Below, piece after piece: positions 1-6,205 of a stretch of DNA of 7,958 nucleotides (position 1 is the first letter of the stretch; every line of letters starts with the position of its first letter). The notes under the pieces are model-generated. The model searched no databases, had not been told where the DNA came from, and saw only the letters and a list, made by a program, of their open reading frames with translations. The stretch is from Pseudomonadota bacterium (GTDB lineage: Bacteria > Pseudomonadota > Alphaproteobacteria > Rhizobiales > Xanthobacteraceae). A program made the translations under genes and the position numbers. Location of the stretch: NCBI GenBank assembly GCA_023392205.1, contig JAEVZN010000355.1, positions 1 through 7,958 on the forward strand, in the 5' to 3' direction.

Positions 1-262
1 CGAAGTCCTCGCTGCCGACATTCCGGCCATGCTCGTCGAAGACCACGACGGCCGAGGACCCGACCCGCTCCAGGAGCGCCGCAGCCTCCTCGGCCCGGCG
101 GTCATCCTCTCTCCGGGCGCGGCTCTCGGGCACCTCGACCAGGTCCGGCCCGGCGATCCCGAGGTTGCGTCCGATTCCTTCGATCCGCTTCACGTAGCGT
201 TCGACGAGCTCGCGTTCGGGGCCGCTCTTGAGCCGGCCCACGGCCAGGATGCTCAGGCGCAT
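1..262 (-). CDS. rlmH: 23S rRNA (pseudouridine1915-N3)-methyltransferase RlmH, 5' part only
   Basis: Partial gene: 87 N-terminal codons are visible and the rest runs off the left edge. RlmH is a SPOUT-class methyltransferase that uses S-adenosylmethionine to methylate pseudouridine 1915 in helix 69 of 23S rRNA on assembled ribosomes. My translation begins MRLSILAVGRLKSGPERELV and continues through a conserved VEVPESRAR stretch (about residues 44-52) and VVVFDEHGRNVGSEDF at the cut end, all typical of the family. The usual length is about 155-160 residues, so the C-terminal knot that binds S-adenosylmethionine is not seen. The ATG at 262 is the family's normal start; only a weak GGGA-like ribosome site lies before it. 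The gene upstream is a fatty-acid-type dehydrogenase, 48 bases away, rather than the usual rsfS. Base composition is clearly richer in GC than the next gene. Confidence 0.92.
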   Translation of the reverse strand, partial: MRLSILAVGRLKSGPERELVERYVKRIEGIGRNLGIAGPDLVEVPESRARREDDRRAEEAAALLERVGSSAVVVFDEHGRNVGSEDF

Positions 263-279
263 GGGCAATGGTCCCGGCC

Positions 280-291
280 CGCGGATCCGCG
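280..291. repeat. 12-bp perfect palindrome between the dehydrogenase gene and rlmH
   Basis: CGCGGATCCGCG reads the same on both strands and lies in the 48-base gap between the stop of the dehydrogenase gene (311) and the rlmH start (262). As RNA it could form only a 4-bp stem around a GATC loop, so it is not a convincing terminator. It could be an operator half or chance in GC-rich DNA. It is recorded because it sits near the composition change at this end of the window. Confidence 0.35.
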
Positions 292-310
292 CCCGATCAG
301 GGAAGCCATC

Positions 311-1192
311 TTATCGGGTCGGGATCGGCTTCTCGCCGCGATAGTCGTAAAAGCCGCGCTTGGTCTTCCGGCCGAGCCAGCCTGCCTCGACGTATTTCAC
401 GAGCAGGGGGCAGGGCCGATACTTGGTATCGGCGAGGCCGTCGTGGAGGACCTGCATGACGGACAGGCAGGTGTCGAGCCCGTTGAAGTCGGCGAGCTGA
501 AGGGGGCCCATCGGGTGGTTCGCGCCGAGACGCATCGCCGTGTCGATGGCGTCGACCGATCCGACGCCCTCGTAGAGCACGTAGATGGCCTCGTTGATCA
601 TCGGCAGGAGGATGCGATTGACGATGAAGGCCGGGAAATCTTCGGCCACAGCAACGATCTTGTGCAACTTGCGGACATAATCTTTGCTGGTCTCGAAGGT
701 CGGATCGCCGGTGGCAATGCCACGGATCACTTCGACCAGTTCCATCAGCGGCACCGGATTCATGAAATGAATGCCGATGAATTTCTCCGGGCGGTCGGTC
801 GCGGACGCGAGCCGCGTGATGGAGAGCGAAGACGTATTGGTGGCCAGGATGGCTTCCGGCTTCAGCGACGGGCACAAATCGGAGAAGATCTTGCGCTTCA
901 CTTCTTCCTTTTCGGTCGCGGATTCGATCACGAGGTCGCTGTCGGAAAAATCGTCCAGGGAGTCTGCGCCCTCGATCCGGGCGAGCGCGGCCTGGCGCTC
1001 GTCCTCGGTGATGGTCTTCTTGGAGACCTGCCGCGCCATATTGCCGTTGATGGTCGCCAGCGCCTGTTTGATGCGGTCGGGCGACACGTCGTACAGCTTC
1101 ACGTCAAAACCGGCCAGCGCAGAGACATGGGCAATGCCGCTGCCCATCTGTCCGGCTCCGATCACGCCGACCTTCTGAATGCCTTGCGCCAT
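311..1192 (-). CDS. hbd: (S)-3-hydroxybutyryl-CoA dehydrogenase
   Basis: A 293-residue NAD-dependent 3-hydroxyacyl-CoA dehydrogenase that interconverts (S)-3-hydroxybutyryl-CoA and acetoacetyl-CoA in the cytosol. The N-terminal Rossmann fold carries GAGQMG at residues 12-17 and an acidic Asp35 after the second strand, which favours NAD. Aligning by eye to the mitochondrial enzyme, the active-site set Ser121, His142 (IHFMNPVPLMELVE), Glu154 and Asn192 is complete with the same spacing. The C-terminal helical dimerisation domain follows, ending in GWLGRKTKRGFYDY. Length suits the short, single-function family; there is no crotonase domain. I chose ATG 1192 over an in-frame TTG at 1207 because the purine-rich AGAGAG lies about five bases before the ATG. 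The gene follows etfA after 82 bases on the same strand. It probably supplies or drains the crotonyl-CoA node. Long-chain specificity is less likely but not excluded. Confidence 0.92.
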   Translation of the reverse strand: MAQGIQKVGVIGAGQMGSGIAHVSALAGFDVKLYDVSPDRIKQALATINGNMARQVSKKTITEDERQAALARIEGADSLDDFSDSDLVIESATEKEEVKRKIFSDLCPSLKPEAILATNTSSLSITRLASATDRPEKFIGIHFMNPVPLMELVEVIRGIATGDPTFETSKDYVRKLHKIVAVAEDFPAFIVNRILLPMINEAIYVLYEGVGSVDAIDTAMRLGANHPMGPLQLADFNGLDTCLSVMQVLHDGLADTKYRPCPLLVKYVEAGWLGRKTKRGFYDYRGEKPIPTR

Positions 1193-1233
1193 GGTTCTCT
1201 CTGTCAAAATGCGCCGCTTTTGTAGGCTGTTCG

Positions 1234-1246
1234 GGCGCGTTGCGCC
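1234..1246 (-). other. Small GC-rich hairpin between etfA and hbd
   Basis: On the minus strand GGCGC-AAC-GCGCC forms a perfect 5-bp stem with a 3-base loop, 28 bases after the etfA stop. No run of U follows, so it is unlikely to be an efficient intrinsic terminator. It may slow decay of the etfBA message or weaken read-through into the dehydrogenase gene. The remainder of this 82-base gap shows no convincing promoter. Confidence 0.3.
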
Positions 1247-1274
1247 ACTGTCCCGAGGTTAAACTTCGGTCAGA

Positions 1275-2219
1275 TCAGCGCTTCACCTTGGCCAGTTCGG
1301 CCTCAAGCTCGGGCAGGGCCTGATACAGATCGGCGACAAGTCCGTAATCGGCAACCTGGAAGATCGGCGCCTCCTCGTCCTTGTTGATGGCGACGATCAC
1401 CTTCGAATCCTTCATGCCGGCCAGATGCTGGATCGCGCCCGAGATACCGACGGCGATATAAAGCTCCGGCGCCACCACCTTGCCGGTCTGCCCGACCTGC
1501 CAGTCGTTGGGCGCATAGCCGGCGTCCACGGCCGCGCGCGAGGCACCCATGGCCGCACCGAGTCTGTCCGCGACCGGCTCGATGTATTTTGCGAAATTCT
1601 CGCGGTTCTGCATCGCCCGGCCGCCGGAAATGATGATCTTGGCCGAGGTCAGTTCGGGCCGGTCGGACTTCGACAATTCCTCGCCGGCAAAGCTGGACAG
1701 GCCGGGATCCTCTGCCGCGGCAATCGTCTCGACCGGGGCCGATCCGCCCTCGCCGGCCGCCTGGAAGGTCGACGTGCGCACGGTGATGACCTTCTTTGCA
1801 TCGCTCGACTTCACCGTCTGCATTGCATTGCCGGCATAGATCGGCCGCACGAAGGTGTCCGGTGCCTCAACCTTCACGATGTCGGAAATCTGCATCACGT
1901 CGAGCAGGGCCGCGACGCGTGGCATGAAATTCTTTCCCGTGGTGGTCGCCGGTGCGACAATCGCTTCGTAATCCTTGGCAAGCGACACGACCAGAGCCGC
2001 CAGCGGCTCGGCCAATTGATGAGCATAGGGCTCGGCATCGGCCAGCAGCACCTTGGCTACGCCGTCGAGCTTTGCCGCCGCATCGGCCGCGGCCTGCGCG
2101 CCCTTGCCCGCCACCAGCACATGCACGTCTCCGCCCAGCGCACTTGCCGCCGTCAGCGCCTTGGCGGTCGCATCCTTCAGCGAGGCATTGTCGTGCTCTG
2201 CAATGAGAAGAACCGTCAT
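1275..2219 (-). CDS. etfA: Electron transfer flavoprotein, alpha subunit
   Basis: The 314-residue FAD-binding subunit of the soluble ETF heterodimer. ETF collects electrons from acyl-CoA dehydrogenases and passes them to ETF:quinone oxidoreductase at the membrane. The N-terminal half (about 1-190) is the adenine-nucleotide alpha-hydrolase-like domain. The C-terminal half holds the FAD site: SGGR at 198-201, [11 protein letters not shown] at 225-235, QVGQTGKVV at 241-249, then the family signature [13 protein letters not shown] at 253-265 and the DYGLVADL motif at 291-298. Length is normal for group I ETF alpha. The ATG at 2219 shares its A with the TGA stop of etfB, so translation is probably coupled and equal subunit amounts follow. 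A GGGAG about eight bases upstream, inside the end of etfB, can serve as ribosome site. The nearby methylsuccinyl-CoA dehydrogenase is a plausible client. Confidence 0.97.
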   Translation of the reverse strand: MTVLLIAEHDNASLKDATAKALTAASALGGDVHVLVAGKGAQAAADAAAKLDGVAKVLLADAEPYAHQLAEPLAALVVSLAKDYEAIVAPATTTGKNFMPRVAALLDVMQISDIVKVEAPDTFVRPIYAGNAMQTVKSSDAKKVITVRTSTFQAAGEGGSAPVETIAAAEDPGLSSFAGEELSKSDRPELTSAKIIISGGRAMQNRENFAKYIEPVADRLGAAMGASRAAVDAGYAPNDWQVGQTGKVVAPELYIAVGISGAIQHLAGMKDSKVIVAINKDEEAPIFQVADYGLVADLYQALPELEAELAKVKR

Positions 2220-2968
2220 CAGAGCACTCCCGCTTCGTTCTTCAGCTTTTCAACCAGTTCGCCGACCGTATTCACCTTGACGCCCGCTTTGCGGCCGCCC
2301 GGCTCCACCGTCGTCAGGATTTCAAGGCGCGGGGTCACGTCGACGCCGAAATCGGCCGGCGACTTCTCGTCGATCGGTTTCTTCTTGGCCTTCATGATGT
2401 TGGGCAGGCTGGCGTAACGCGGCTCGTTGAGGCGCAGATCGGTCGTGACAATGGCCGGGCTTTTCAGCTTCACGGTCTGCAGACCGCCATCGACCTCGCG
2501 GGTCACCGAAATGCTGTCGCCCTCGATAGACAGCTTCGAGGCGAAAGTGCCCTGCGGCCAGTGGAGCAGCGCAGCCAGCATCTGGCCGGTCTGGTTGCAA
2601 TCGTCGTCGATCGCCTGCTTGCCCATGATCACAAGGCCGGGCTGTTCCGCCTCGACAATCGCTTTCAGGATTTTCGCCACCGCCAGCGGTTCCGGCATGA
2701 TGTCGGTCTTGACCAGAATGCCGCGGTCGGCACCCATCGCCAGAGCGGTGCGGATGGTCTCCGACGCCTGCGCCGGGCCGATGGAAATCGCCACGATTTC
2801 GGTGGCCTTTCCGGCCTCCTTCTGGCGGATCGCCTCCTCGACAGCGATCTCGTCGAAGGGATTCATCGACATTTTCACATTGGCAAGTTCGACGCCGGAG
2901 CCGTCGGACTTCACCCTGACCTTGACATTGTAGTCGATGACCCGCTTCACCGGGACGAGTATTTTCAT
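2219..2968 (-). CDS. etfB: Electron transfer flavoprotein, beta subunit
   Basis: The 249-residue beta subunit of ETF, which binds AMP structurally and carries the loop that docks onto client dehydrogenases. The start [20 protein letters not shown] is the standard N-terminus. The nucleotide-binding segment [16 protein letters not shown] is at 116-131. The recognition loop is intact: [15 protein letters not shown] at 184-198, with the anchoring leucine at Leu188 and the lysine cluster Lys193, Lys195, Lys196 and Lys197 that corresponds to the region methylated by ETF-beta lysine methyltransferases in mitochondria. AAGGG sits eight bases before the ATG. A possible promoter with an exact TTGACA lies 58-63 bases upstream of the start codon. 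The stop overlaps the etfA start by one base, so etfB and etfA form a translational pair. Confidence 0.97.
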   Translation of the reverse strand: MKILVPVKRVIDYNVKVRVKSDGSGVELANVKMSMNPFDEIAVEEAIRQKEAGKATEIVAISIGPAQASETIRTALAMGADRGILVKTDIMPEPLAVAKILKAIVEAEQPGLVIMGKQAIDDDCNQTGQMLAALLHWPQGTFASKLSIEGDSISVTREVDGGLQTVKLKSPAIVTTDLRLNEPRYASLPNIMKAKKKPIDEKSPADFGVDVTPRLEILTTVEPGGRKAGVKVNTVGELVEKLKNEAGVL

Positions 2969-3002
2969 GTGCTGACCCTTCGCAGATGCGAAATCGGCGG
3001 CT

Positions 3003-3031
3003 AACTAAGTGTTTGCGGCCATTGGTGTCAA
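3003..3031 (-). promoter_or_regulatory. Possible sigma-70-type promoter of etfBA
   Basis: On the minus strand an exact TTGACA (3026-3031) is followed after 17 bases by TTAGTT (3003-3008). The -35 box is perfect and the spacing ideal, but the -10 box matches TATAAT poorly. A start of transcription near 2996 would give a short leader of about 28 bases that still contains the AAGGG ribosome site of etfB. It lies in the longest gap inside the minus-strand gene row (139 bases), where a new transcript start would make sense. Confidence 0.4.
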
Positions 3032-3096
3032 CGTCGGGTCTTCGCTGGGTCCTGCCGGCCCAATCCTGCGGCCGCACCGCTCCCCGGAATCGGTAC

Positions 3097-3116
3097 AACC
3101 GCCCGCTTCAGCGGTT
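3097..3116 (-). other. Inverted repeat over the stop codon of the adenosyltransferase gene
   Basis: AACCGC (3097-3102) and GCGGTT (3111-3116) are exact inverted repeats around an 8-base loop containing the TGA stop. A competing CCGC-TGAA-GCGG stem fits inside the same segment. There is no U-run after it on the minus strand, so intrinsic termination is doubtful; it may be a weak pause or 3'-end stabiliser separating this message from etfBA. Confidence 0.3.
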
Positions 3117-3692
3117 CTGGCCAGGCTGCCACAGAACGTCCTTTTCGCCGCGCGCATTGGCGTGACGGCCGGCGACGAACAGGAAGTCGGACAGGCGATT
3201 CACGTACTGGATGGCTTCCGGCGTCACATCCTCGTCCGGCTGGTCGGCCAGTTCCACCATCATGCGCTCGGCCCTGCGGCAGATGGTGCGCGCCAGATGC
3301 AGATAGGCCGCAGCCGGCGTTCCGCCCGGCAGGATGAAGGAGCGCAGGGGTGGCAGCGTCTCGTTGAGGCTGTCGATCTGCTGTTCGATCCACGCCACCT
3401 GGGTGCCGGTTACATTCAGCTTTGCGCCGCCCGGTCCCTTGCCCTTGCTATCATCAAGGATGCACAGATCGGCCTCGACATCGAACACGTCGTTCTGGAT
3501 ATGCGCCAGCATCCTGTCCAGAACCGGGTCATCGCCAAGATGCAACCGCACAATGCCGATCGCCGCATTGGCCTCATCGAGCGTGCCATAAGCGGCCACG
3601 CGGAGGTCGTATTTCTTGCGCCGCTCGCCCGAGCCCAGAGAGGTCAGCCCGTCATCGCCGGTGCGGGTATAGATACGGTTGAGTACGACCAT
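3108..3692 (-). CDS. pduO: PduO-type corrinoid adenosyltransferase (ATP:cob(I)alamin adenosyltransferase)
   Basis: A 194-residue enzyme that transfers the adenosyl group of ATP to cob(I)alamin to make adenosylcobalamin, the cofactor of radical mutases. It belongs to the PduO/MMAB family, a trimer of five-helix bundles, and not to the CobA or EutT families. Family landmarks are complete: the N-terminal ATP-binding segment TRTGDDGLTSL at 9-19, YGTLDE at 35-40, LPGGT at 121-125, the arginine-rich active-site helix RTICRRAER at 135-143 and YVNRLSDFLF at 163-172. No signal peptide or extra domain is present. The ATG at 3692 is 35 bases after the stop of the HIG1-type gene, so the two are probably cotranscribed; the ribosome site is poor (GGGG about ten bases away). 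The context suggests it serves ethylmalonyl-CoA or methylmalonyl-CoA mutase encoded elsewhere. Database entries may label it cobO or mmaB. Confidence 0.93.
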   Translation of the reverse strand: MVVLNRIYTRTGDDGLTSLGSGERRKKYDLRVAAYGTLDEANAAIGIVRLHLGDDPVLDRMLAHIQNDVFDVEADLCILDDSKGKGPGGAKLNVTGTQVAWIEQQIDSLNETLPPLRSFILPGGTPAAAYLHLARTICRRAERMMVELADQPDEDVTPEAIQYVNRLSDFLFVAGRHANARGEKDVLWQPGQNR

Positions 3693-3727
3693 CGCGTCAG
3701 CGCCCCGTCATTTCGGCTGCTCTCATA

Positions 3728-3919
3728 TCAGCGCCCCATGGTCCATAACGCCAGCATGATCACGATCAGCGCCACGAATTGCAGCGCAACGCGCCAACGC
3801 ATCAACTTCTGGGATGTATGGGGCGAGCCGCCGCGCATCATGTTGACCAGCCCCAGCACCAACACCACGCCGACGGCTGCGATCGCAAACGGAACCAGCG
3901 AATAAAAGGGATTTGCCAT
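3728..3919 (-). CDS. HIG1-type twin transmembrane small protein
   Basis: A 63-residue inner-membrane protein with two predicted membrane helices, about residues 7-27 and 42-62, joined by the basic loop RGGSPHTSQKLMRWRV (29-44). That loop and the two-helix layout match the hypoxia-induced (HIG_1_N) family. In mitochondria, HIG1 proteins such as Rcf1 associate with cytochrome c oxidase and respiratory supercomplexes; the bacterial members are mostly uncharacterised. The positive loop suggests both termini face the periplasm, by the positive-inside rule. ATG 3919 has a short AGG about five bases upstream and follows a strong hairpin by 15 bases. The adenosyltransferase gene begins 35 bases after its stop. 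A role in respiratory-chain assembly would suit neighbours that deliver ETF electrons, but that is inference. Confidence 0.78.
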   Translation of the reverse strand: MANPFYSLVPFAIAAVGVVLVLGLVNMMRGGSPHTSQKLMRWRVALQFVALIVIMLALWTMGR

Positions 3920-3934
3920 ATCGCCTATTTAACA

Positions 3935-3962
3935 CCGGACCGGCGGAAAACCACCGGCCCGG
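3935..3962 (-). terminator. Strong 12-bp hairpin with UUUU loop between the attachment-family gene and the HIG1 gene
   Basis: On the minus strand the arms CCGGGCCGGTGG and CCGCCGGTCCGG (3951-3962 and 3935-3946) pair along all 12 positions around a TTTT loop, using ten Watson-Crick and two G-U pairs. On the plus strand the same two positions are A-C mismatches, so the fold is suited to the minus transcript. It begins 21 bases after the stop of the upstream gene and ends 15 bases before the HIG1 start. Only TGTTAAAT follows, not a U-run, so it could be a leaky terminator, a processing or stabilising element, or a leader structure affecting HIG1 translation. Confidence 0.6.
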
Positions 3963-3983
3963 CAAGGAGAAAACCGGCAAGCC

Positions 3984-4436
3984 TCAGGCTGCGATATGCT
4001 TCTCGATCTCATAGACCGGCATATTCACGTAGTCCTTCTGGATCTCGGTATGGATCGCCTGTTTGAGGCCGGTTGTATAAGCCTGCCGCAGAACGCCGAG
4101 CGCGCGCGGAGGCGCCACCAGAATCAGCGACTTGATATCGCCCGCGTGCACCGCGGCATGCAGCTTGGCGGCGATGCCGCGCAGAAACTCTTCTTCCTGC
4201 AAGGTATGAAAATCGGTCTGCTCGACCGCCGATCGGCCGGGTCCGACCGAGGAGTGCGAGCGGCCGGGCGCGTCGGTACCGATCTCGCTTGTGGGCGGCA
4301 CTTTCTGCTCAAGCACTTCGCGGGTCTGCAGATTCGGAAATTTCGAATCCCCCGCATTCTCCAGAAATAACGCCTTGCTACCGTCGCACACGACAACCCA
4401 TTGGCCTTCCTTGATCTTGACCTGTACCGACGTCAT
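3984..4436 (-). CDS. Host attachment family protein (release-factor-like fold)
   Basis: A 150-residue protein of the family named 'protein required for attachment to host cells'. Recognisable segments are WVVVCDGSKALFLENAGD (13-30), FPNLQTREVLEQ (33-44), the polar loop PPTSEIGTDAPGRSHSSVGP (47-66), SAVEQTDFHTLQEEEFLRGI (69-88) and LILVAPPRALGVLR (105-118). There is no signal peptide or membrane segment, so it should be cytosolic, which sits badly with the family name. From memory, the family is related in fold to archaeo-eukaryotic release factor-like (baeRF) domains; I cannot verify that here, and the biochemical role is unknown. GGAGGA (4443-4448) touches an upstream ATG at 4442 directly but lies six bases before ATG 4436, so I chose 4436. 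It sits 92 bases after mcd and is followed by a strong hairpin. Confidence 0.82.
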   Translation of the reverse strand: MTSVQVKIKEGQWVVVCDGSKALFLENAGDSKFPNLQTREVLEQKVPPTSEIGTDAPGRSHSSVGPGRSAVEQTDFHTLQEEEFLRGIAAKLHAAVHAGDIKSLILVAPPRALGVLRQAYTTGLKQAIHTEIQKDYVNMPVYEIEKHIAA

Positions 4437-4442
4437 CGACAT

Positions 4443-4448
4443 TCCTCC
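4443..4448 (-). promoter_or_regulatory. Ribosome binding site deciding the start of the attachment-family gene
   Basis: A near-perfect GGAGGA. It directly abuts ATG 4442 with no spacer, which would block initiation there, and lies six bases before the in-frame ATG 4436. The shorter, 150-residue product is therefore favoured. Confidence 0.75.
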
Positions 4449-4460
4449 ATGCAGGACCCA

Positions 4461-4482
4461 CCGGAGCGCAAACCAACTCCGG
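4461..4482 (-). other. Inverted repeat downstream of mcd
   Basis: CCGGAG (4461-4466) and CTCCGG (4477-4482) are exact inverted repeats with a 10-base loop, in the 92-base gap between the mcd stop and the attachment-family gene. No U-run follows on the minus strand. It could be a weak terminator or message 3'-end structure; the rest of the gap shows no clear promoter. Confidence 0.35.
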
Positions 4483-4528
4483 CTGCCTTGCGTTCGATCA
4501 ACAATGCGACCAACGCGCGGAGAGAGGT

Positions 4529-6205
4529 TCAGTTGCTCCCGTCCAGCAGCCGGCGTGCAATCACCTGCGCCTGAATTTCGGCGGCTCCTTCAAAGATGTT
4601 CAGGATCCGCGCGTCGCACAAGATGCGGGAGGCCGGAAATTCAAGAGCGAAGCCGTTACCACCGTGGATTTGCACCGCATTGTCGGCCGCCGACCAGGCG
4701 ACACGCGCCGCCAGCAGCTTGGCCATCCCGGCTTCGAGATCGCAGCGCCGTCCGGAATCCTTTTGCCGCGCGGCAAAATACGTCAACTGCCGCGCGATCA
4801 GGATTTCCACCGCCATCATGGCGATCTTGTCGGCCACGCGTGGGAAGTCGACGATCGGCCGCGCGAATTGGGAGCGCTGCTGCGCATAGGCCAGTCCCTG
4901 ATCCATCGCCGCCTGCGCGACACCGATGGCGCGTGCCGCGGTCTGGATGCGCGCCGCCTCGAATGTCTGCATCAACTGCTTGAAGCCCGCCCCCTCGATA
5001 CCGCCGAGAAGATTCTCGGTCTTCACCTCGAAGCCGTCGAAAGCGATCTCATATTCCTTCATGCCGCGATAGCCGAGCACCTCGATTTCGGTGCCGGACA
5101 TGCCCGGCGCCGGAAACGGATCGGCATCGGTGCCGCGCGGCTTTTCGGCCAGCAGCATCGACAGGCCGCGATAGCCGCTCTGCTTGGGATCGGTGCGAAC
5201 CAATAGCGTCATCACATCGGCGCGCACCGGATGCGTGATCCATGTCTTGTTGCCGTAGATCTTGTAGACATCGCCTTCGCGCACGGCGCGGGTCTTGAGC
5301 GATGCGAGATCGGAGCCGGTATTGGGTTCGGTGAACACCGCCGTCGGCAGTATCTCGCCCGATGCAATCGGCGGCAGCCATTTGCGCTTCTGGTCTTCCG
5401 TGCCGCTGCCGAGAATAAGCTCAGCAGCGATTTCCGAACGGGTACCGAGCGAGCCGACGCCGATATAGCCGCGCGACAATTCCTCGGACACGACGCACAT
5501 GGATTCCTTGCCGAGCCCCATGCCGCCGAATTCCTCCGGCAAGGTGAGGCCGAATACCCCCAACTCGGACATCTGACCGATCACGTCGAGCGGGATATAT
5601 TCGTTGTTCAGATGCCACCCTTGCGCATGCGGGGTGACTTCGCTCGCCGCGAATTTGCGCATCTCCTCGCGGATCGCTTCCAGCGTTTCGTCGAGGCCGG
5701 CATTGCCGTAGGTCGGCTCCTGATGATGATTGATCAGTTCGGCAAGCCGCGCGCGATTGTCGGCGGTGTTGCCGGTGTCGATCAGAAACAGGCAGGCCTT
5801 GGACATCCGCGCCGCCACATCGGCGGCCGACAATCCGAGATCGGAGAGACGCACGATTTCGCTCTGGCTCATCGGTATGCCGCCGGCGATCTGCGCCAGA
5901 TATTCGCCGAAGCCGATCCGGACCTGCAATTCCTCGATCGCGCCGAACTTGCCCTCGTCCTGCATGCGCGCGGCATAGGAATGGAGTTGCCGCAGCGCCT
6001 CGACATAGGTGGCAAGCCAGGCGAGCCCATGCGTGGCGCGCTGCTCGCGATCGAACAGCTTGCCGAGCATATTTCCGTCGATCGCAACCCGCTTGCGCAC
6101 CTGGATTGTCGCATCGGCCAGCAGGGCCTCGACCGCAGCCACCGCCTCCCGCATGCGCGGGAACAGGGCCTCGGACGTATCAGAGCGTTGCGGCGCAGCA
6201 GGCAT
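4529..6205 (-). CDS. mcd: (2S)-methylsuccinyl-CoA dehydrogenase (acyl-CoA dehydrogenase family)
   Basis: A 558-residue flavoenzyme that oxidises (2S)-methylsuccinyl-CoA to mesaconyl-CoA in the ethylmalonyl-CoA pathway, passing electrons to ETF. Residues 1 to about 165 form an extra N-terminal helical region; typical acyl-CoA dehydrogenases have only about 380 residues, and this extension is a hallmark of Mcd. The core follows: VFTEPNTGSDLASLKT (290-305, flavin and substrate loop), KTWITH (320-325), GYRGMKEYE (378-386), RQLTYFAARQKDSGRRCDLE (472-491), QIHGGNGF (512-519) and NIFEGAAEIQ (536-545), with Glu539 as the expected catalytic base. The start at ATG 6205 is set by AAGGGGG six bases upstream; the frame stays open to 6265 without a better site. 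ETF genes lie downstream on the same strand. Related dehydrogenases with other short-chain substrates remain possible, but sequence recall favours Mcd. Confidence 0.85.
   Translation of the reverse strand: MPAAPQRSDTSEALFPRMREAVAAVEALLADATIQVRKRVAIDGNMLGKLFDREQRATHGLAWLATYVEALRQLHSYAARMQDEGKFGAIEELQVRIGFGEYLAQIAGGIPMSQSEIVRLSDLGLSAADVAARMSKACLFLIDTGNTADNRARLAELINHHQEPTYGNAGLDETLEAIREEMRKFAASEVTPHAQGWHLNNEYIPLDVIGQMSELGVFGLTLPEEFGGMGLGKESMCVVSEELSRGYIGVGSLGTRSEIAAELILGSGTEDQKRKWLPPIASGEILPTAVFTEPNTGSDLASLKTRAVREGDVYKIYGNKTWITHPVRADVMTLLVRTDPKQSGYRGLSMLLAEKPRGTDADPFPAPGMSGTEIEVLGYRGMKEYEIAFDGFEVKTENLLGGIEGAGFKQLMQTFEAARIQTAARAIGVAQAAMDQGLAYAQQRSQFARPIVDFPRVADKIAMMAVEILIARQLTYFAARQKDSGRRCDLEAGMAKLLAARVAWSAADNAVQIHGGNGFALEFPASRILCDARILNIFEGAAEIQAQVIARRLLDGSN

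Noticed and set aside
29..1225. 398-codon plus-strand open frame opposite rlmH and hbd
   Set aside because: It lies opposite two well-recognised genes, its translation is rich in His, Arg, Asp and Gly with no recognisable domain, and such antisense frames are common in GC-rich DNA.
1425..2417. 330-codon plus-strand open frame opposite etfA and etfB
   Set aside because: Mirror of two highly conserved genes; no motif and no convincing ribosome site.
3009..3905. 298-codon plus-strand open frame opposite the adenosyltransferase and HIG1 genes
   Set aside because: Antisense to two recognised genes; composition is that of a shadow frame.
4529..6205. Generic or AidB-like acyl-CoA dehydrogenase
   Set aside because: AidB-type proteins do not have this N-terminal extension, and the core segments around VVSEELSRGYIGVGSLGTRS match my recollection of methylsuccinyl-CoA dehydrogenase.
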